From assembly GCF_022539665.2 (NCBI RefSeq), contig NC_081336.1, forward strand, positions 10,826,778-10,890,777: DNA of 64,000 nt, written 5' to 3'. The notes beneath the pieces are model-generated. The model was not told the DNA's origin. It searched no databases and worked only from the letters and a program-made list of their open reading frames with translations. Numbering within the stretch: the first letter of the stretch is position 1; each line of letters begins with the position of its first letter. Position numbers and translations under genes: made by a program. Below, in pieces: positions 11,204 to 21,430 of the stretch. Origin of the DNA: Daphnia carinata. Taxonomy: Eukaryota > Arthropoda > Branchiopoda > Diplostraca > Daphniidae.

Positions 11204-11671
11204 CAAGTCGGTAGATTTGCTCTGCAGTTTCCCGGATACCAGCACCCTGCTTCGCGAGAACTACTCTACGTTGTTCTGGGGGGCTTAGACGAACATCTGA
11301 ATCCGATTTTGAAGAAGTCTTGCATCGATGGACACTGACAAAATATAGGTGAAATAGCTACAAATTTTTATTAGCAAGGTTCACTTGTGTTCCAACTCAT
11401 TTTATTTTTCAGGAAGCTGCACATGAATGTTGGGTATTTTATCATAAGTAGAATACAGATAGATTCTGTAGTAGTAGATCTCTTTAGTTGGGTATTGAAA
11501 TTGGCTTTGGTTTGTATGGGGTCTGATGAGGTCTCAGTTGCATTTGATCCTACTTGTTATTTATCACTGCCAATGCCAGTCGAAAAGGAAGTACCAGTTG
11601 ACCTGTATCTGGCTAACGTGGACCTTTTAGCAGAAATTTTTCTGCTTTCAAGGGATTCAAAGAGTTTGTAG
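11204..11671 (+). pseudogene. USP4/11/15-like deubiquitinase fragment
   Basis: Two pieces are recognisable. 11204-11338 encodes VGRFALQFPGYQHPASRELL followed by GLDEHLNPILKK and a TGA. That resembles the segment after the catalytic Cys box in USP4/15-type ubiquitin hydrolases, where the usual wording is GYQQxDxQELL. 11411-11671 encodes DSVVVDLFSWVLKLALVC and then VSVAFDPTCYLSLPMPVEKE, which resembles the conserved SVTFDPFCYLTLPLP-type stretch of the same family. An in-frame TAG sits before the second piece and its zinc-ribbon cysteine pair is degraded. The catalytic Cys and His boxes are not seen. Downstream, 11757-12100 may hold further decayed exons, but I could not place them. Confidence 0.65.
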
Positions 11672-12912
11672 AATATTATGTCTCTAGGATTCCACAGTTT
11701 TAGGTAATTCAATTGACAAGAAATTTACACTGATTCTTGTTTTATTTTTCTAAAGGCAGATTCTTAATTATAAAGGATTGGGAAAGAAAATTGACGGAGG
11801 CTCAGTGCCAAAAAAATTATGGTAGTTGGAATGATTACCGAAGCTCTTCGGATTCGTTTATTTCACTCGTTATGGTATTTAAAGAAAATAAACGTGTACC
11901 TGTGCCCCTTTGTATCTGTGACCCGATTTCCTCTTCACTTGCGATAATTCTGCAGCGGGTCATGCAGATACTGTGATCAGCAGAAAAAGTTGGAAGTGCG
12001 CTGCCCGGAAAGCAAATCTGGGGTAAAAGAAAAAAACTTATTCCAACTAGTAAGCCATTCCCAAATTCAACCAACAAAAAGGTACACAGTGAGATTTGCT
12101 TAACAATTATGTTTCTTTAATTGATTTTAAAATTAGGAAAAGGTGGAAGGAAAAACTTCGTTCTCTGGTAGTGTTTTAGTTAAAATCCTTTTTGTGCAAA
12201 TTGATTTTTGAAATTGTTTACCTCATTTTCGAATGGTTCCGTTCACATTTGTTGTTCATGTGAGATTTTATGTTTACCAGTTACTGCATTATATTGACCA
12301 CTATTGCAAGATGTTTGTTTAGGAATAACTACTGTTTTGTTTATCTGGAATGTTGTGTGGGAGTCCATCAGGAATTGCTGGTCTGCAGTAAATTTGTCAG
12401 GTATATGTTAGCTTTCATCAGCAAAACGTTATGCACTAATTGTGTTTGGTTTTCGTGGTATAGGCTAGGTGATGAAGATCAATGAATCAGAAAATGTTTT
12501 GCATGGGTGGTGAATGTTCTGACAGTTTTAACAGTTGTGATGTGGTGTATTTCACTTCCACGCATCATGGTGTTTTTATCTATCAGTTGAATTGTATGGT
12601 TAATTTTCTGTTCGTGTAACCTCATTTCCTCTTGAATCATATAGTAGAAATTGGTGACCTGAAACAATGAACATGGAAAAATCACCTGTGCCAACGTTGA
12701 CGATGTTTGATTGATGAAGTGCTGGAAACTAAAATTAATTTTCTTTACAATTTGGTTTCAGGCTATCTTTATAATTTTTTATTAGTTTTGCGTTTGTTTA
12801 GAGTCCGCAAGCTCGTAGCTGATTTCCTTCTTTAGATACCACCTGTCGACGGTTTGACAGCCTCACACAATTGAACGTATGCCAAAAAGTAATTGATCCA
12901 ATTTAATGTATG
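11672..12912. other. No gene recognised; possible decayed exons
   Basis: A frame at 11737-11976 is open but matches no motif I know. A cysteine pair with CDQQKKLEVRCPE is readable near 11965-12010 and might be a remnant of the upstream deubiquitinase or of another zinc-binding domain. The rest is AT-rich without recognisable signals. Confidence 0.35.
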
Positions 12913-12947
12913 TGTAAAGCATCTTCTCTGTGAGAAGATGTACTTTA
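12913..12947. repeat. Near-perfect hairpin
   Basis: GTAAAG-C-ATCTTCTC on the left pairs with GAGAAGAT-G-TA-CTTTAC on the right across a 3-nt loop, with only a two-base bulge. It lies near the probable outer (U5) end of the retroelement LTR on the minus strand. It might be part of the LTR end, a terminator-like structure, or chance. Confidence 0.6.
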
Positions 12948-12949
12948 CG

Positions 12950-13608
12950 GAATTAAGACAAATTGGAATGAATCGAACTCGGAGGCGATTTACCCACACG
13001 ATGATTTATATTTAACCAAGTAGGGCTAAGCGGTACAGAAGTTAGTTGGGATAGGACAAAAGGAGTCAGACTAAAGAAAGAGAAGTCGGAGTGTAATATG
13101 ATACTGTAGTATAAGCTTACCGCGGTGGCTTGAGCGGAGCACGGGCGAGGATATAAGAGAAGGCAGCGTTAACAGGAGTTCGTCGGCACGTGGGTAAACA
13201 ATATGGGTGAACCGAACACTCAGACAAGCACGTGACACAGCTCAATTCACTTGCACAAATTTATCAATGGGGAAGCACTAGCTGAACTTGAACTCCGCCT
13301 GTAAGAGTCAGAGGCTCATCGACGACTGAACTTACTCAGATCTTGGTGCACCACGAAACCTCGCATATTGCACAGCACTTAACAACTGCGCAATTACATG
13401 TCGCAACTAATGAAATTTGATATATTAAGTTGATGGTGCAATACAGATCAACGCCTAAGCAGCCAATCACAAATGTTGCTAAGCGGTAAGGTGCCGATGT
13501 AATATAATACACTACTGCGCAGTTTATATGGCGTAACACATGAGTCATATATAAAGAATAAACGGGAAGGCATATCGAATAAAAACATTTATTTGCTTCT
13601 TTACATCA
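12950..13608 (-). repeat. Candidate 3' LTR of the gypsy-type element (outer end approximate)
   Basis: Reading the minus strand after the env stop, a short purine stretch GGGAG is followed by TGATGTAAAG at 13608, a plausible polypurine tract and LTR start. Inside are an AATAAA polyadenylation word (minus strand of about 13588-13593) and a TATATA-like box (about 13546-13553). The outer end cannot be fixed, because the partner 5' LTR is not in the assembled sequence; it is expected in or beyond the gap at 23096-23195. The 12950 end is an estimate. Confidence 0.4.
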
Positions 13609-13638
13609 CTCCCGGCGGCGTGAGATTACGTCTCGTAA

Positions 13639-15348
13639 TCAAACTTGATGCATGGGGATGGATCCGGAGGATGTTGAACGTTTATGAGGGCGACGGCATA
13701 TAACCCAGAAGATCTTGAAGAGACCGCAACAGTAGCAGATGCGTAGGAAGAGTAATACGAGGATGCACATGATGCCGATGAAGAAGTAATTTTTTATTGT
13801 TTCCCACCAAGATGTGTAAGCTCCGACACTGGAGGCCGTTATGAAAATATTTGTGGCGCTGGGTTTACCGTGCGACGTAAATTCGGATGATGGATGTTCG
13901 TTGATCACGGCTGCTATGTCGGCCATGATGTTCATGTGGTTAAGCATATTGTCGGTGTATGCCGGGTTACTTTGGTGTTCGTAGTCGAAAAATTCGACGT
14001 TCTCGTAGCGGAAAGAGTGTGCCAGCGTTTGCTCAGGCAATACAATTGTGGCTTCGAGTTGTTCCCACGTATTATTACGGAAGGCATAGGGTTTGTTATT
14101 GAAATTGACAAATCCATTTGTCCAATAACAAGGAGAATATTTTACGAGTTCCCAGCCATCGAGGTTAATCGTATAATTTTGGAATTTTGGTTGCGGTCCG
14201 CACGAAGTCAATACAGTCTCAAATGTGACATTTAAGGCCTGACATTGAATTAATACGACCGTCTTCCCGAATGCTTGTAATTTCGTGCACCGGGGTAAGT
14301 TTAATTGTGAGGCCGCTAGCCATCCATTATATTGGGCAGTTGTGACGGCCCTTTCATGTTTGGCTTTACGAGCTTCACATTGAAGTAGTTGAACCTGTCG
14401 TGCCAATTCATTCTCGTGGTCGGTGAGTTGATCACGGATGTATTGGATATTGGCCGGAATATTTAAGTTTTCGGCGCCGAGTGGCGCTCGGGTCTCCACT
14501 GGGGTTGCTTTTTCCATTATGGCTGCCGTCGTGACGAAGAGTTTTGATTGGCCGACGATTTCATATGAAGAAGTTCTATTGGAGCAATTTTGTTGTACTG
14601 AAACGCAGCGCAGTACTGGTGTCAGGTGGAAGTCTAATTGGTTTTTGTCATCTTGGAGTCTAAGGAGTGGTTTTTCTCCTGGCAATCGGGTCAGCATACC
14701 GATGCCGTCTTCGACGAGTCTGGTAGTTACTTTGGTCTTCTGTGTGTAGGTTTTGTCCCAAATCAGTGTTAAGTGATTGTGTGACAAATTGCCGGACGTA
14801 GCAGAAGCAATTCCGATGGGTGTTGAGAAGTCTGCATCCTCCTTTTGCTGGAAAAGTTCGACTTTCTCGAGAACGCAGTTTATGATTGACGAATCAATTG
14901 TTTGTAACCAGTATCCAGAGATATCTGGTTCATTGTCGAACACAAATTTTCCGTCGACAAAAGTCATCCGGTTATCATTGCACCTCTTGTTGTCAATCAT
15001 TTCGTTGCAGTCGGCGGGGGTAGTATCAATTGGGATTTTATCCGGCACAACCAGTAGTTGCCCGAAGAAGGTCATTGTGATGTGTCGGATATTTTCCCAA
15101 CGGGCACAGATGTAACCCGGGAATTTAGTCGCGGCGCGTTCTTCACTATACACGGCGTATTTCACCTTGGTGGCTTTAATATCGGTGGATGTCGGTTGAC
15201 AATTCTCATCGGAGAATTGAAGGATTCCCACCTTCACTGGTTCCGCGCAATTGCATACGGTAGTCTCGAAGGCCTGGGAATGTAATCCGTACACGCATAA
15301 TAGCAGCAGGAATGCAGAGGGGGACATTTCTATATCCGGCCGGTACAT
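13639..15348 (-). CDS. Env-like type I membrane glycoprotein of the retroelement
   Basis: An uninterrupted frame of 569 codons on the minus strand. The first ATG is at 15348, but the second (15327, MSPSAFLLLLCVYGLHS) places a hydrophobic signal peptide directly at the N-terminus, so I prefer it. A cysteine-rich ectodomain follows with several N-glycosylation sequons (NLS, NCS, NRT, NVT, NYT, NNT). One hydrophobic anchor lies at about residues 520-545, with a cysteine cluster (ICYCCG), and a short basic tail. This is the layout of a viral envelope protein. It follows pol in the same orientation and precedes the candidate 3' LTR, as expected for an env gene. I see no furin-type multibasic site or classic fusion peptide, so it does not look like the baculovirus-F-type env of errantiviruses. 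A class III (chuvirus/gB-like) origin is a guess. The env would need a spliced transcript, and its splice sites were not identified. Confidence 0.7.
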   Translation of the reverse strand: MYRPDIEMSPSAFLLLLCVYGLHSQAFETTVCNCAEPVKVGILQFSDENCQPTSTDIKATKVKYAVYSEERAATKFPGYICARWENIRHITMTFFGQLLVVPDKIPIDTTPADCNEMIDNKRCNDNRMTFVDGKFVFDNEPDISGYWLQTIDSSIINCVLEKVELFQQKEDADFSTPIGIASATSGNLSHNHLTLIWDKTYTQKTKVTTRLVEDGIGMLTRLPGEKPLLRLQDDKNQLDFHLTPVLRCVSVQQNCSNRTSSYEIVGQSKLFVTTAAIMEKATPVETRAPLGAENLNIPANIQYIRDQLTDHENELARQVQLLQCEARKAKHERAVTTAQYNGWLAASQLNLPRCTKLQAFGKTVVLIQCQALNVTFETVLTSCGPQPKFQNYTINLDGWELVKYSPCYWTNGFVNFNNKPYAFRNNTWEQLEATIVLPEQTLAHSFRYENVEFFDYEHQSNPAYTDNMLNHMNIMADIAAVINEHPSSEFTSHGKPSATNIFITASSVGAYTSWWETIKNYFFIGIMCILVLLFLRICYCCGLFKIFWVICRRPHKRSTSSGSIPMHQV

Positions 15349-16040
15349 ACAGACAAAAGAAAATATGTGACTTACAAAAGAAATGTCATCGTGTGGGCTT
15401 CTTAACTAAGTAACACAAAACAAAACAAAAACATACAAGAAGAAGTGAGGAAGTGAAAAATAGCCTACGGCTGTCGCAAGGTCAACGGCTTTTCCCGTCG
15501 GCTTTATTAGTAGGCTACGGAAAAGAGAAAGGAAAAAGGGCACTAGAATAAAGTTTTGTTTTAAGGGGGAAGGACAACTTGTTTTTTATATTATTTAGTA
15601 TCGTTGGAAAGAGAAAAAGATGACCATAATTATCGGAAAGGGAAAGTAAGAAAATACAGGACAGTTGATCAGGGAAGACGAGAAAAGAAACGTTTAGAAG
15701 TTTGCGACGGGAAAGGATTTTGCCGCGAAGGTCCAAGGTCCAAGAGTAGTATTAGTTCCAGGAAAAGGGAGGCGGCGCTAATACTGTGTTCTTGATGTTG
15801 GCTATGGCCAAGCTGTAGTGTACGAACGAAAGGGAAAGTGAACAGTATTGCGTGGCATATTGGAATGAGAGTATAAAAGTTACGGCTACGATTTGGACCT
15901 ATTCGTTGAGAGAATAACGAAACTGACGTGTAGGAGATAGGAAGGAAACGAAATTTGACATTGCGGTTCAGAAAATCCATCATTTGTGTGTTATATATGT
16001 GTGTTTTTGACAATATATAAAGGTATTTCTTTTCTTTCTT

Positions 16041-16087
<47 letters not shown>

Positions 16088-16509
16088 TTTTTGTTGGTTT
16101 GTATGGTAATGTCTCCACATCTACCGTGTTAGTTTGGCAATAGGAATCTACAAAGGGGAGCTACTTAATTTGTGACTACTAAATTGTTATGTTGTGACAC
16201 TCATTTACGGGTCTTGATGAAGGTATGATCAAGCTAAAAAAAATTTTCTGAAGCAAAAGATTTTTGTTATTTATTATTATTTTTTTTTCTACTCAAAAGG
16301 CTCTACTTATCAGAATCTATGTGGACTTATACTATGGGCTGTCAAACAAGGGAATGACTACGGGGCGTAAATTGAGAAAGTTAAAGTGTACGACGTGAAA
16401 AACAAGATACATGTTGTAACGGATAATACGTTCATAGAAATTGTTGTTTGTTAGCCACTAAGTGTTTTATTATCATGTTTTGTTTCTGTTTTTTTTTTTT
16501 TTTTCTTCT

Positions 16510-16544
<35 letters not shown>

Positions 16545-16770
16545 ACAAACGATTAAGCAACCAATGAGTTTATTTCGATGGATAGCAGCAAGGAGAGTTA
16601 AAGCGAATATTGGTATGTGAAATCAAAATAAAGGTAAATATTAAAGTATGGTAAATGTAAACATTAAAATTGAAGGAGAAATATCAGGAATAACACATAA
16701 CGAGGACTGAAAGAGGGTCGAATGAAAAAGCTTCCTCCTTCCTCGATTTCTTCGGTTGTCCTCGTACGAC
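15349..16770. other. Non-coding region between accessory ORF and env, with long T tracts
   Basis: No coding motif on either strand. Homopolymer T tracts stand out: about 38 T at 16049-16086, and two further runs at about 16490-16504 and 16511-16543. In the element's sense (minus strand) these are poly(A) stretches inside the element, between its third and fourth frames. The lysine-run frame readable across 15669-16118 is only the translation of such a tract. Confidence 0.6.
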
Positions 16771-17295
16771 TTAGAAGTATCTCGGCTTCTTTGCGTTGGG
16801 GTCCTTCTGTTGATCGTCCGTGCTGGGTCTCTTCTCGGGCAAGTCCCAGTGGCACGATGTCCAACCATAGAGCGGTGGATGGCGCCTTTCGGGGTCCAGG
16901 TCGAGGATCGCCTTTAGGGTGAAGACGGCGTCACTCCATTTCTTGTCATACAGGGTGATGAGAAGACGGGCGATCAACTGATTTGTCTTGATTTCCAGCT
17001 GCTTCTGCTCCCAGGCTGCATCGAGGTGCCAGTCCGAGGTGCGGGGTCTGCCGCGGCTAAAATCGATGGCATCCTCCATCTCGGACGTCCCCGGCAGGTT
17101 TCGGGCCGCGGTCTCCTCGTCGTCGATTGGTGAGGGGTCTGGCGAATCCGGCGCGTCACGTTCGGCCGTCGAGGCGTCTCCGGACGACGTCGTGAGGTCT
17201 ACCAAGAAGGCCTCCGCGACGGGGAGTGGGATGGACACCATAGGTATCCAGTCGTTGGTCACGGGCTCAGAGATGGATTCAGACTTGTTGTCCAT
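16771..17295 (-). CDS. Accessory ORF of the retroelement, function unknown
   Basis: 174 codons on the minus strand, starting 171 bases beyond the end of pol. The N-terminal half is acidic and rich in Ser, Asp and Pro. A central basic segment follows (RGRPRTSDW), then a predicted helical part (KQLEIKTNQLIARLLITLYD) and a short Trp/Pro-containing C-terminus ending KKPRYF, which resembles a basic nuclear-targeting end. I recognise no family. No signal peptide or membrane segment is seen. Its placement between pol and env matches the position of accessory genes in complex retroviruses, but that is only positional. Overlapping frames on both strands are longer than usual here because the segment is GC-rich. 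The minus-strand frame is favoured because it shares the element's orientation and has a natural start. Confidence 0.5.
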   Translation of the reverse strand: MDNKSESISEPVTNDWIPMVSIPLPVAEAFLVDLTTSSGDASTAERDAPDSPDPSPIDDEETAARNLPGTSEMEDAIDFSRGRPRTSDWHLDAAWEQKQLEIKTNQLIARLLITLYDKKWSDAVFTLKAILDLDPERRHPPLYGWTSCHWDLPEKRPSTDDQQKDPNAKKPRYF

Positions 17296-17466
17296 GTTGG
17301 CTTCTTAACGCTTCTTTGTACGTGGAGAAATGGCAAAACAGACAGAACAGTTGTCGTCGTTGTTATCAGAGAGTACAAGAAGTTGTGGCTTCCTTCACTT
17401 AACGTACGGTTTATATAGTAATCACTCGGTATTGGTTCGGCAATCGAACTAGGATGTATGATGACG

Positions 17467-20400
17467 CTACATTTCGTCCCTGTAACGAATCGGTTTTCTC
17501 CGATTTCGCTGAGGGCGTCGGGTGACTTCTTGATGCAATAACGCTGCTGTCACATCATCTTTGGGCTCTACTTGTTGAAGGTCGGAATCACTATCAGCGT
17601 ATATAGGAGTATTTTCGGAAAGTGGCATTGGATGCTGAGCATCATTCGTCACATCGCAATTGTCACTCGAGGTTAATCGTCCTTCGAACGACAGATGAGA
17701 CGGGCCGATCACATTGTCTTCTCGCACAAGTTGATGATTTGCCGAATAAGTGTCTGATACCACTTCTGATACGGCTTCGGACTCGGTGTTTTGTTGCCTT
17801 GCGGTTTCGACATCGTGCTCGTGTTCACGCACATTAGTTTGAGTCGCAATAGACTTCCGGAATCGGCTCTCGAATTCCAAAGGGGTCTCAAGTGGCGGAC
17901 AATGCTCATGTTTCCACAGCATTGTTTCATACAAGGGTTTTAATCTATTTACATGCGTACGCTGACATATATATGAATTATCAGCAATGTCTACAGTATT
18001 ATTTGAATAAACGTTTACTATTCTATAAGGCCCTTTATATTTCGAAGTAAATTTCTTGCTATCTCCTTCCTTGACTACTCGAATATCCAATAACACCCGA
18101 TCGCCTATCACATATCGTTTTTCTTTCGCGCGCTTGTTATATTGTTCCCTTTGGCGCTTTCTAGCTTTTTCGCTTTCCTCTCTAACTCTTTGAAAACTAT
18201 AACGCAAACGTTCTGTCAGATTCCCAACATAGTCAGAAGAAGATTTGAATGTTTTGGGAGATGCATTAAGAAATTCGTTAATAGGAATGTTTGGGTCCCT
18301 ACCGTGAAGTAAATAATATGGAGTGTCCAATGTCGAAGAGTGGACCGAGCTACGATACGCAAATAAAACATCATCTAATATTTCTTCCCAATTGGCATGC
18401 TCGCCGTCTTTTAATTCTTTTCTTAACATAGACGTTAAAGTTCGATTGAACCTTTCCGTCTCCCCATTACTAGCAGGGTTATAAGCGGTGGTTAACCTCT
18501 GATCGATCTTCAATTTTTTACAAAAATAGCGAAATAACTTGGACGTGAAATTTGTCCCACGATCAGAAATAATTGCCTTAGGCATACCATGTCTAACAAT
18601 AACAGTTTTATATACACATTCTGCTGTTGTCTGAGCAGTTTGATCTTTTAAAGCAACAGCCTCAACCCAACGGCTAAAATAATCTGTAATAACCAAAATG
18701 TAACTATTACCATTGGGCGAAACTGGTGTAATAGGACCCAGAAAGTCCATTCCAATTACATCAAAAGGAGCCTTCGCAACTTCGTGCGGATGCAAAAGTG
18801 CTCGATAGGGTGAAGCAGTGTTGGCTATGCAAACTTCACAAGCCCGGCAATATTCTTTAACATCGCCTCTCATGTTGGGCCAATAATAATTATTTTTGAC
18901 TTTCATATAGGTCTTATAAAATGCCAAATGTCCACCCATCGGTGCGTCGTGTAATTCTTTAAGCACTAGGTGGCGTAGGGATAATGGCAAAACTAATTGA
19001 TGATGGGTGTCGTTCCTTTTATTACTCTGAGATGGCAGTTCCCGTCTATAAAGTATTCCTTCAATTACCTCAAAATATTCAATTTCCTTTACCCACTCGG
19101 GTTTGGACAATGTAAAAATTTCATCCAGCTCTCCTTCTTCTAGATAATTCCTGATGGCTTTACAGAGGTCGTCCTCCTGTTGTTTTTCGCAGATCAATTT
19201 AATATCCTTCCCAGTTTGAATGCTAGCTATTTTTAATCTAGACAAACAGTCCGCGTTCTGGTGAACACGGCCTGGCCTATATTTTAATTCATAATTTGTT
19301 GCAGCCAATAAAATGGCCCACCTCCCTAACCTTCCATTATTATCCTTCTGATTTTTAAGCCACTGCAAAGGACGATGGTCACTAATTATCTCAAAGGGTT
19401 TATCCAAGAGATAGTGACGGAAATGTTTAATGGCATCCACGACTGCCAGAGCTTCTTTTTCGGTTGTACTATACTTCATTTCCGCCTTAGTTAACTGCCT
19501 ACTGGAGTACGCTATCGGGTGCTCTTGGCCGTTTTGCATTTGAGATAAGACGGCCCCAATACCATAGTCGCATGCGTCAGTGAAAAGAATAAATTTTTCA
19601 TTAAAATTTGGATATGCGAGAACCGGCGGTGTAACCAGGGATGTCCGCAACTTTACAAACGCGACTTGTTCTTCGTCTCCCCAGGTAAAAGGTCTTTTAC
19701 TAAGATCTTTGTGAGTTAACCTAGTCAGAGGTTTTGCGATTGAACCAAAGTTGGGAATAAATCTCCTATAATAACCTGCTAAGCCGAGAAATGACCTCAC
19801 CTCATCGGCAGAAGTAGGCGTTTTGTAATTTAATATTTTGTCGATTTTTCCAGGATCAGGTTTAATTCCCTCAGTCGAAATGACGTGGCCCAAATAATTT
19901 ACAGAACGTTTAACGAATTGACATTTCTTAAGTTTTAATTTTAAATTGGCAGTTTTCAATAAGGTAAAAATTTCCCGAATATCTTTCAAATGCTTATCAA
20001 AAGTATCCGAAAATATAATGACGTCATCCAAATAAACTAACGCTTTATGTCCCAAAACGTCTTTCAGTACATAATTCATTAATCTTTGAAATGTGGCGGG
20101 TGCATTGCACAAGCCAAACGCCATCCTTTTAAACTCGTAAAGATTGTTTTCTACTACAAAAGCCGTTTTTTCAATGTCTGGTTCATTCACTTGAATTTGC
20201 CAGTAGCCGGAGGCCAAATCGAGGGTCGTAAAAAATTTCTTCCCATATAATTTATCTAACGTTTCATCAATCCTTGGCATAGGGAATGAATCTTTTTTTG
20301 TAATGCTATTTAATTTCCGATAATCAACGCAAAACCTCACGTCTCCGCCTTTCTTCTCAACCAAAACCACAGGTGACGCCCATGGAGAATGAGAATATTG

Positions 20401-21381
20401 TATTACATTTGCGTCCATCATTTCCTGCACTTTATCCTCCAGTATCTTTCTTTGGTGGTTCGTAACTCGATAGGGTCGTTGCCGGATAGGGCCTCTTCCT
20501 TGGGTATCGATCGTATGCTTAATGAGATTAGTGCTCCCTAATTCCGAGTCTTTTGTTGCGAACAAGTCATGAAAGTCATTTAATAAACTTGAGAGCGGAG
20601 CTTGAAATTCAGCGTCGACTTCCGAAATTAAAACTAGCTCCCGTTTTTGTGTAGGCTTTTCCTCTGGTTGACATAAGGCAATCTTACCAATTACGTTATG
20701 AATTACTTCGATTTGGCCTAAGGTTGTATTCCTAGGAAGTATGACTTGACTTAACGAATGGTTTTCGACCATAATTTGATATTTCCCATCTTCCGATACA
20801 GTTCCAACAAATTCTTCAATAAAAATACCGGCCGGCAAATCCTCTGCTGGGGTAAAAATAAATGTGCTATTAGGGGGGACATACGGAAATGAACCTGTCA
20901 TTTGCGCTGCGATTACGAGCGCCGTCTGACGAACTAGCGTCGTCTTTTTGACCGTCGTAATTGCCATGTCTGGTGCCCTAGAGATGGCTGATCCCTGCTC
21001 ATCCCTGGCTAAGTAAATACGTTTGGCTTCTCCGTCAAGCCGAAACCCGTGTTTCTGGATTGCATCCCATCCAAGGATACAGTCTTCAGAAACACCATTT
21101 GTAACAATGAACTCTTGCCGTAAAACGGACTCTCCGTAACGTACGGGCAATGTAACTTTACCCAGCGTATGCAACTTGTTATCTCCCACATCGTATAAAT
21201 CGAAATCAAGCTGACTGCAGGTTACTTGATTTCTCGAGGGAAGCTTTTGAAATATCTTCTCGTGAATTATGCTTCTAGACGCGCCTGTGTCAAATAATGC
21301 CTGTAAAGGGATCTGAAAAATTTGTAATGGAATTCTGGGGTCGATTCGTTTATTATTGTTGTTAATTTCGCAACTTGTCGG
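17467..21381 (-). CDS. pol: Ty3/gypsy-type Pol polyprotein: protease, RT, RNase H, integrase
   Basis: The frame is open on the minus strand from just after a TAG near 21382 down to the stop at 17467. The first ATG is at 21189, but the protease active site lies upstream of it in the same frame (ALFDTGAS, Asp codon 21291-21289), so translation must enter from gag. Residues below count from the ATG. The protease ends with CILGWD at about 37-42. RT is at about 240-410, with TTLDLASGYWQ (Asp 324) and YLDD (387-390). RNase H is at about 530-640 (FTDAC, SDHRPLQW). The integrase zinc module is at about 740-790 (HDAPMGGH and CRACEVC). The integrase core has D815, D876 and E912, a D,D35E spacing. The GPY/F-type module is at about 1030-1090 (YKGPYRIV). 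A Ser/Asp-rich tail of about 140 residues follows. No stop or frameshift is visible, which argues for a fairly recent insertion. The enzyme set copies element RNA into DNA and inserts it. Confidence 0.95.
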   Translation of the reverse strand, partial: PTSCEINNNNKRIDPRIPLQIFQIPLQALFDTGASRSIIHEKIFQKLPSRNQVTCSQLDFDLYDVGDNKLHTLGKVTLPVRYGESVLRQEFIVTNGVSEDCILGWDAIQKHGFRLDGEAKRIYLARDEQGSAISRAPDMAITTVKKTTLVRQTALVIAAQMTGSFPYVPPNSTFIFTPAEDLPAGIFIEEFVGTVSEDGKYQIMVENHSLSQVILPRNTTLGQIEVIHNVIGKIALCQPEEKPTQKRELVLISEVDAEFQAPLSSLLNDFHDLFATKDSELGSTNLIKHTIDTQGRGPIRQRPYRVTNHQRKILEDKVQEMMDANVIQYSHSPWASPVVLVEKKGGDVRFCVDYRKLNSITKKDSFPMPRIDETLDKLYGKKFFTTLDLASGYWQIQVNEPDIEKTAFVVENNLYEFKRMAFGLCNAPATFQRLMNYVLKDVLGHKALVYLDDVIIFSDTFDKHLKDIREIFTLLKTANLKLKLKKCQFVKRSVNYLGHVISTEGIKPDPGKIDKILNYKTPTSADEVRSFLGLAGYYRRFIPNFGSIAKPLTRLTHKDLSKRPFTWGDEEQVAFVKLRTSLVTPPVLAYPNFNEKFILFTDACDYGIGAVLSQMQNGQEHPIAYSSRQLTKAEMKYSTTEKEALAVVDAIKHFRHYLLDKPFEIISDHRPLQWLKNQKDNNGRLGRWAILLAATNYELKYRPGRVHQNADCLSRLKIASIQTGKDIKLICEKQQEDDLCKAIRNYLEEGELDEIFTLSKPEWVKEIEYFEVIEGILYRRELPSQSNKRNDTHHQLVLPLSLRHLVLKELHDAPMGGHLAFYKTYMKVKNNYYWPNMRGDVKEYCRACEVCIANTASPYRALLHPHEVAKAPFDVIGMDFLGPITPVSPNGNSYILVITDYFSRWVEAVALKDQTAQTTAECVYKTVIVRHGMPKAIISDRGTNFTSKLFRYFCKKLKIDQRLTTAYNPASNGETERFNRTLTSMLRKELKDGEHANWEEILDDVLFAYRSSVHSSTLDTPYYLLHGRDPNIPINEFLNASPKTFKSSSDYVGNLTERLRYSFQRVREESEKARKRQREQYNKRAKEKRYVIGDRVLLDIRVVKEGDSKKFTSKYKGPYRIVNVYSNNTVDIADNSYICQRTHVNRLKPLYETMLWKHEHCPPLETPLEFESRFRKSIATQTNVREHEHDVETARQQNTESEAVSEVVSDTYSANHQLVREDNVIGPSHLSFEGRLTSSDNCDVTNDAQHPMPLSENTPIYADSDSDLQQVEPKDDVTAALLHQEVTRRPQRNRRKPIRYRDEM

Positions 21382-21430
21382 GATTTCAACTGAGGTACCC
21401 TATCAACTGACCCGAAGTTACAGTTGATAC

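Noticed and set aside
13894-15285. Plus-strand frames opposite env
   Set aside because: They are antisense shadows of the env frame without signals of their own.
15669-16118. 149-codon minus-strand frame with a lysine run
   Set aside because: The lysines come from a poly(T) tract, and no domain is seen in the remainder.
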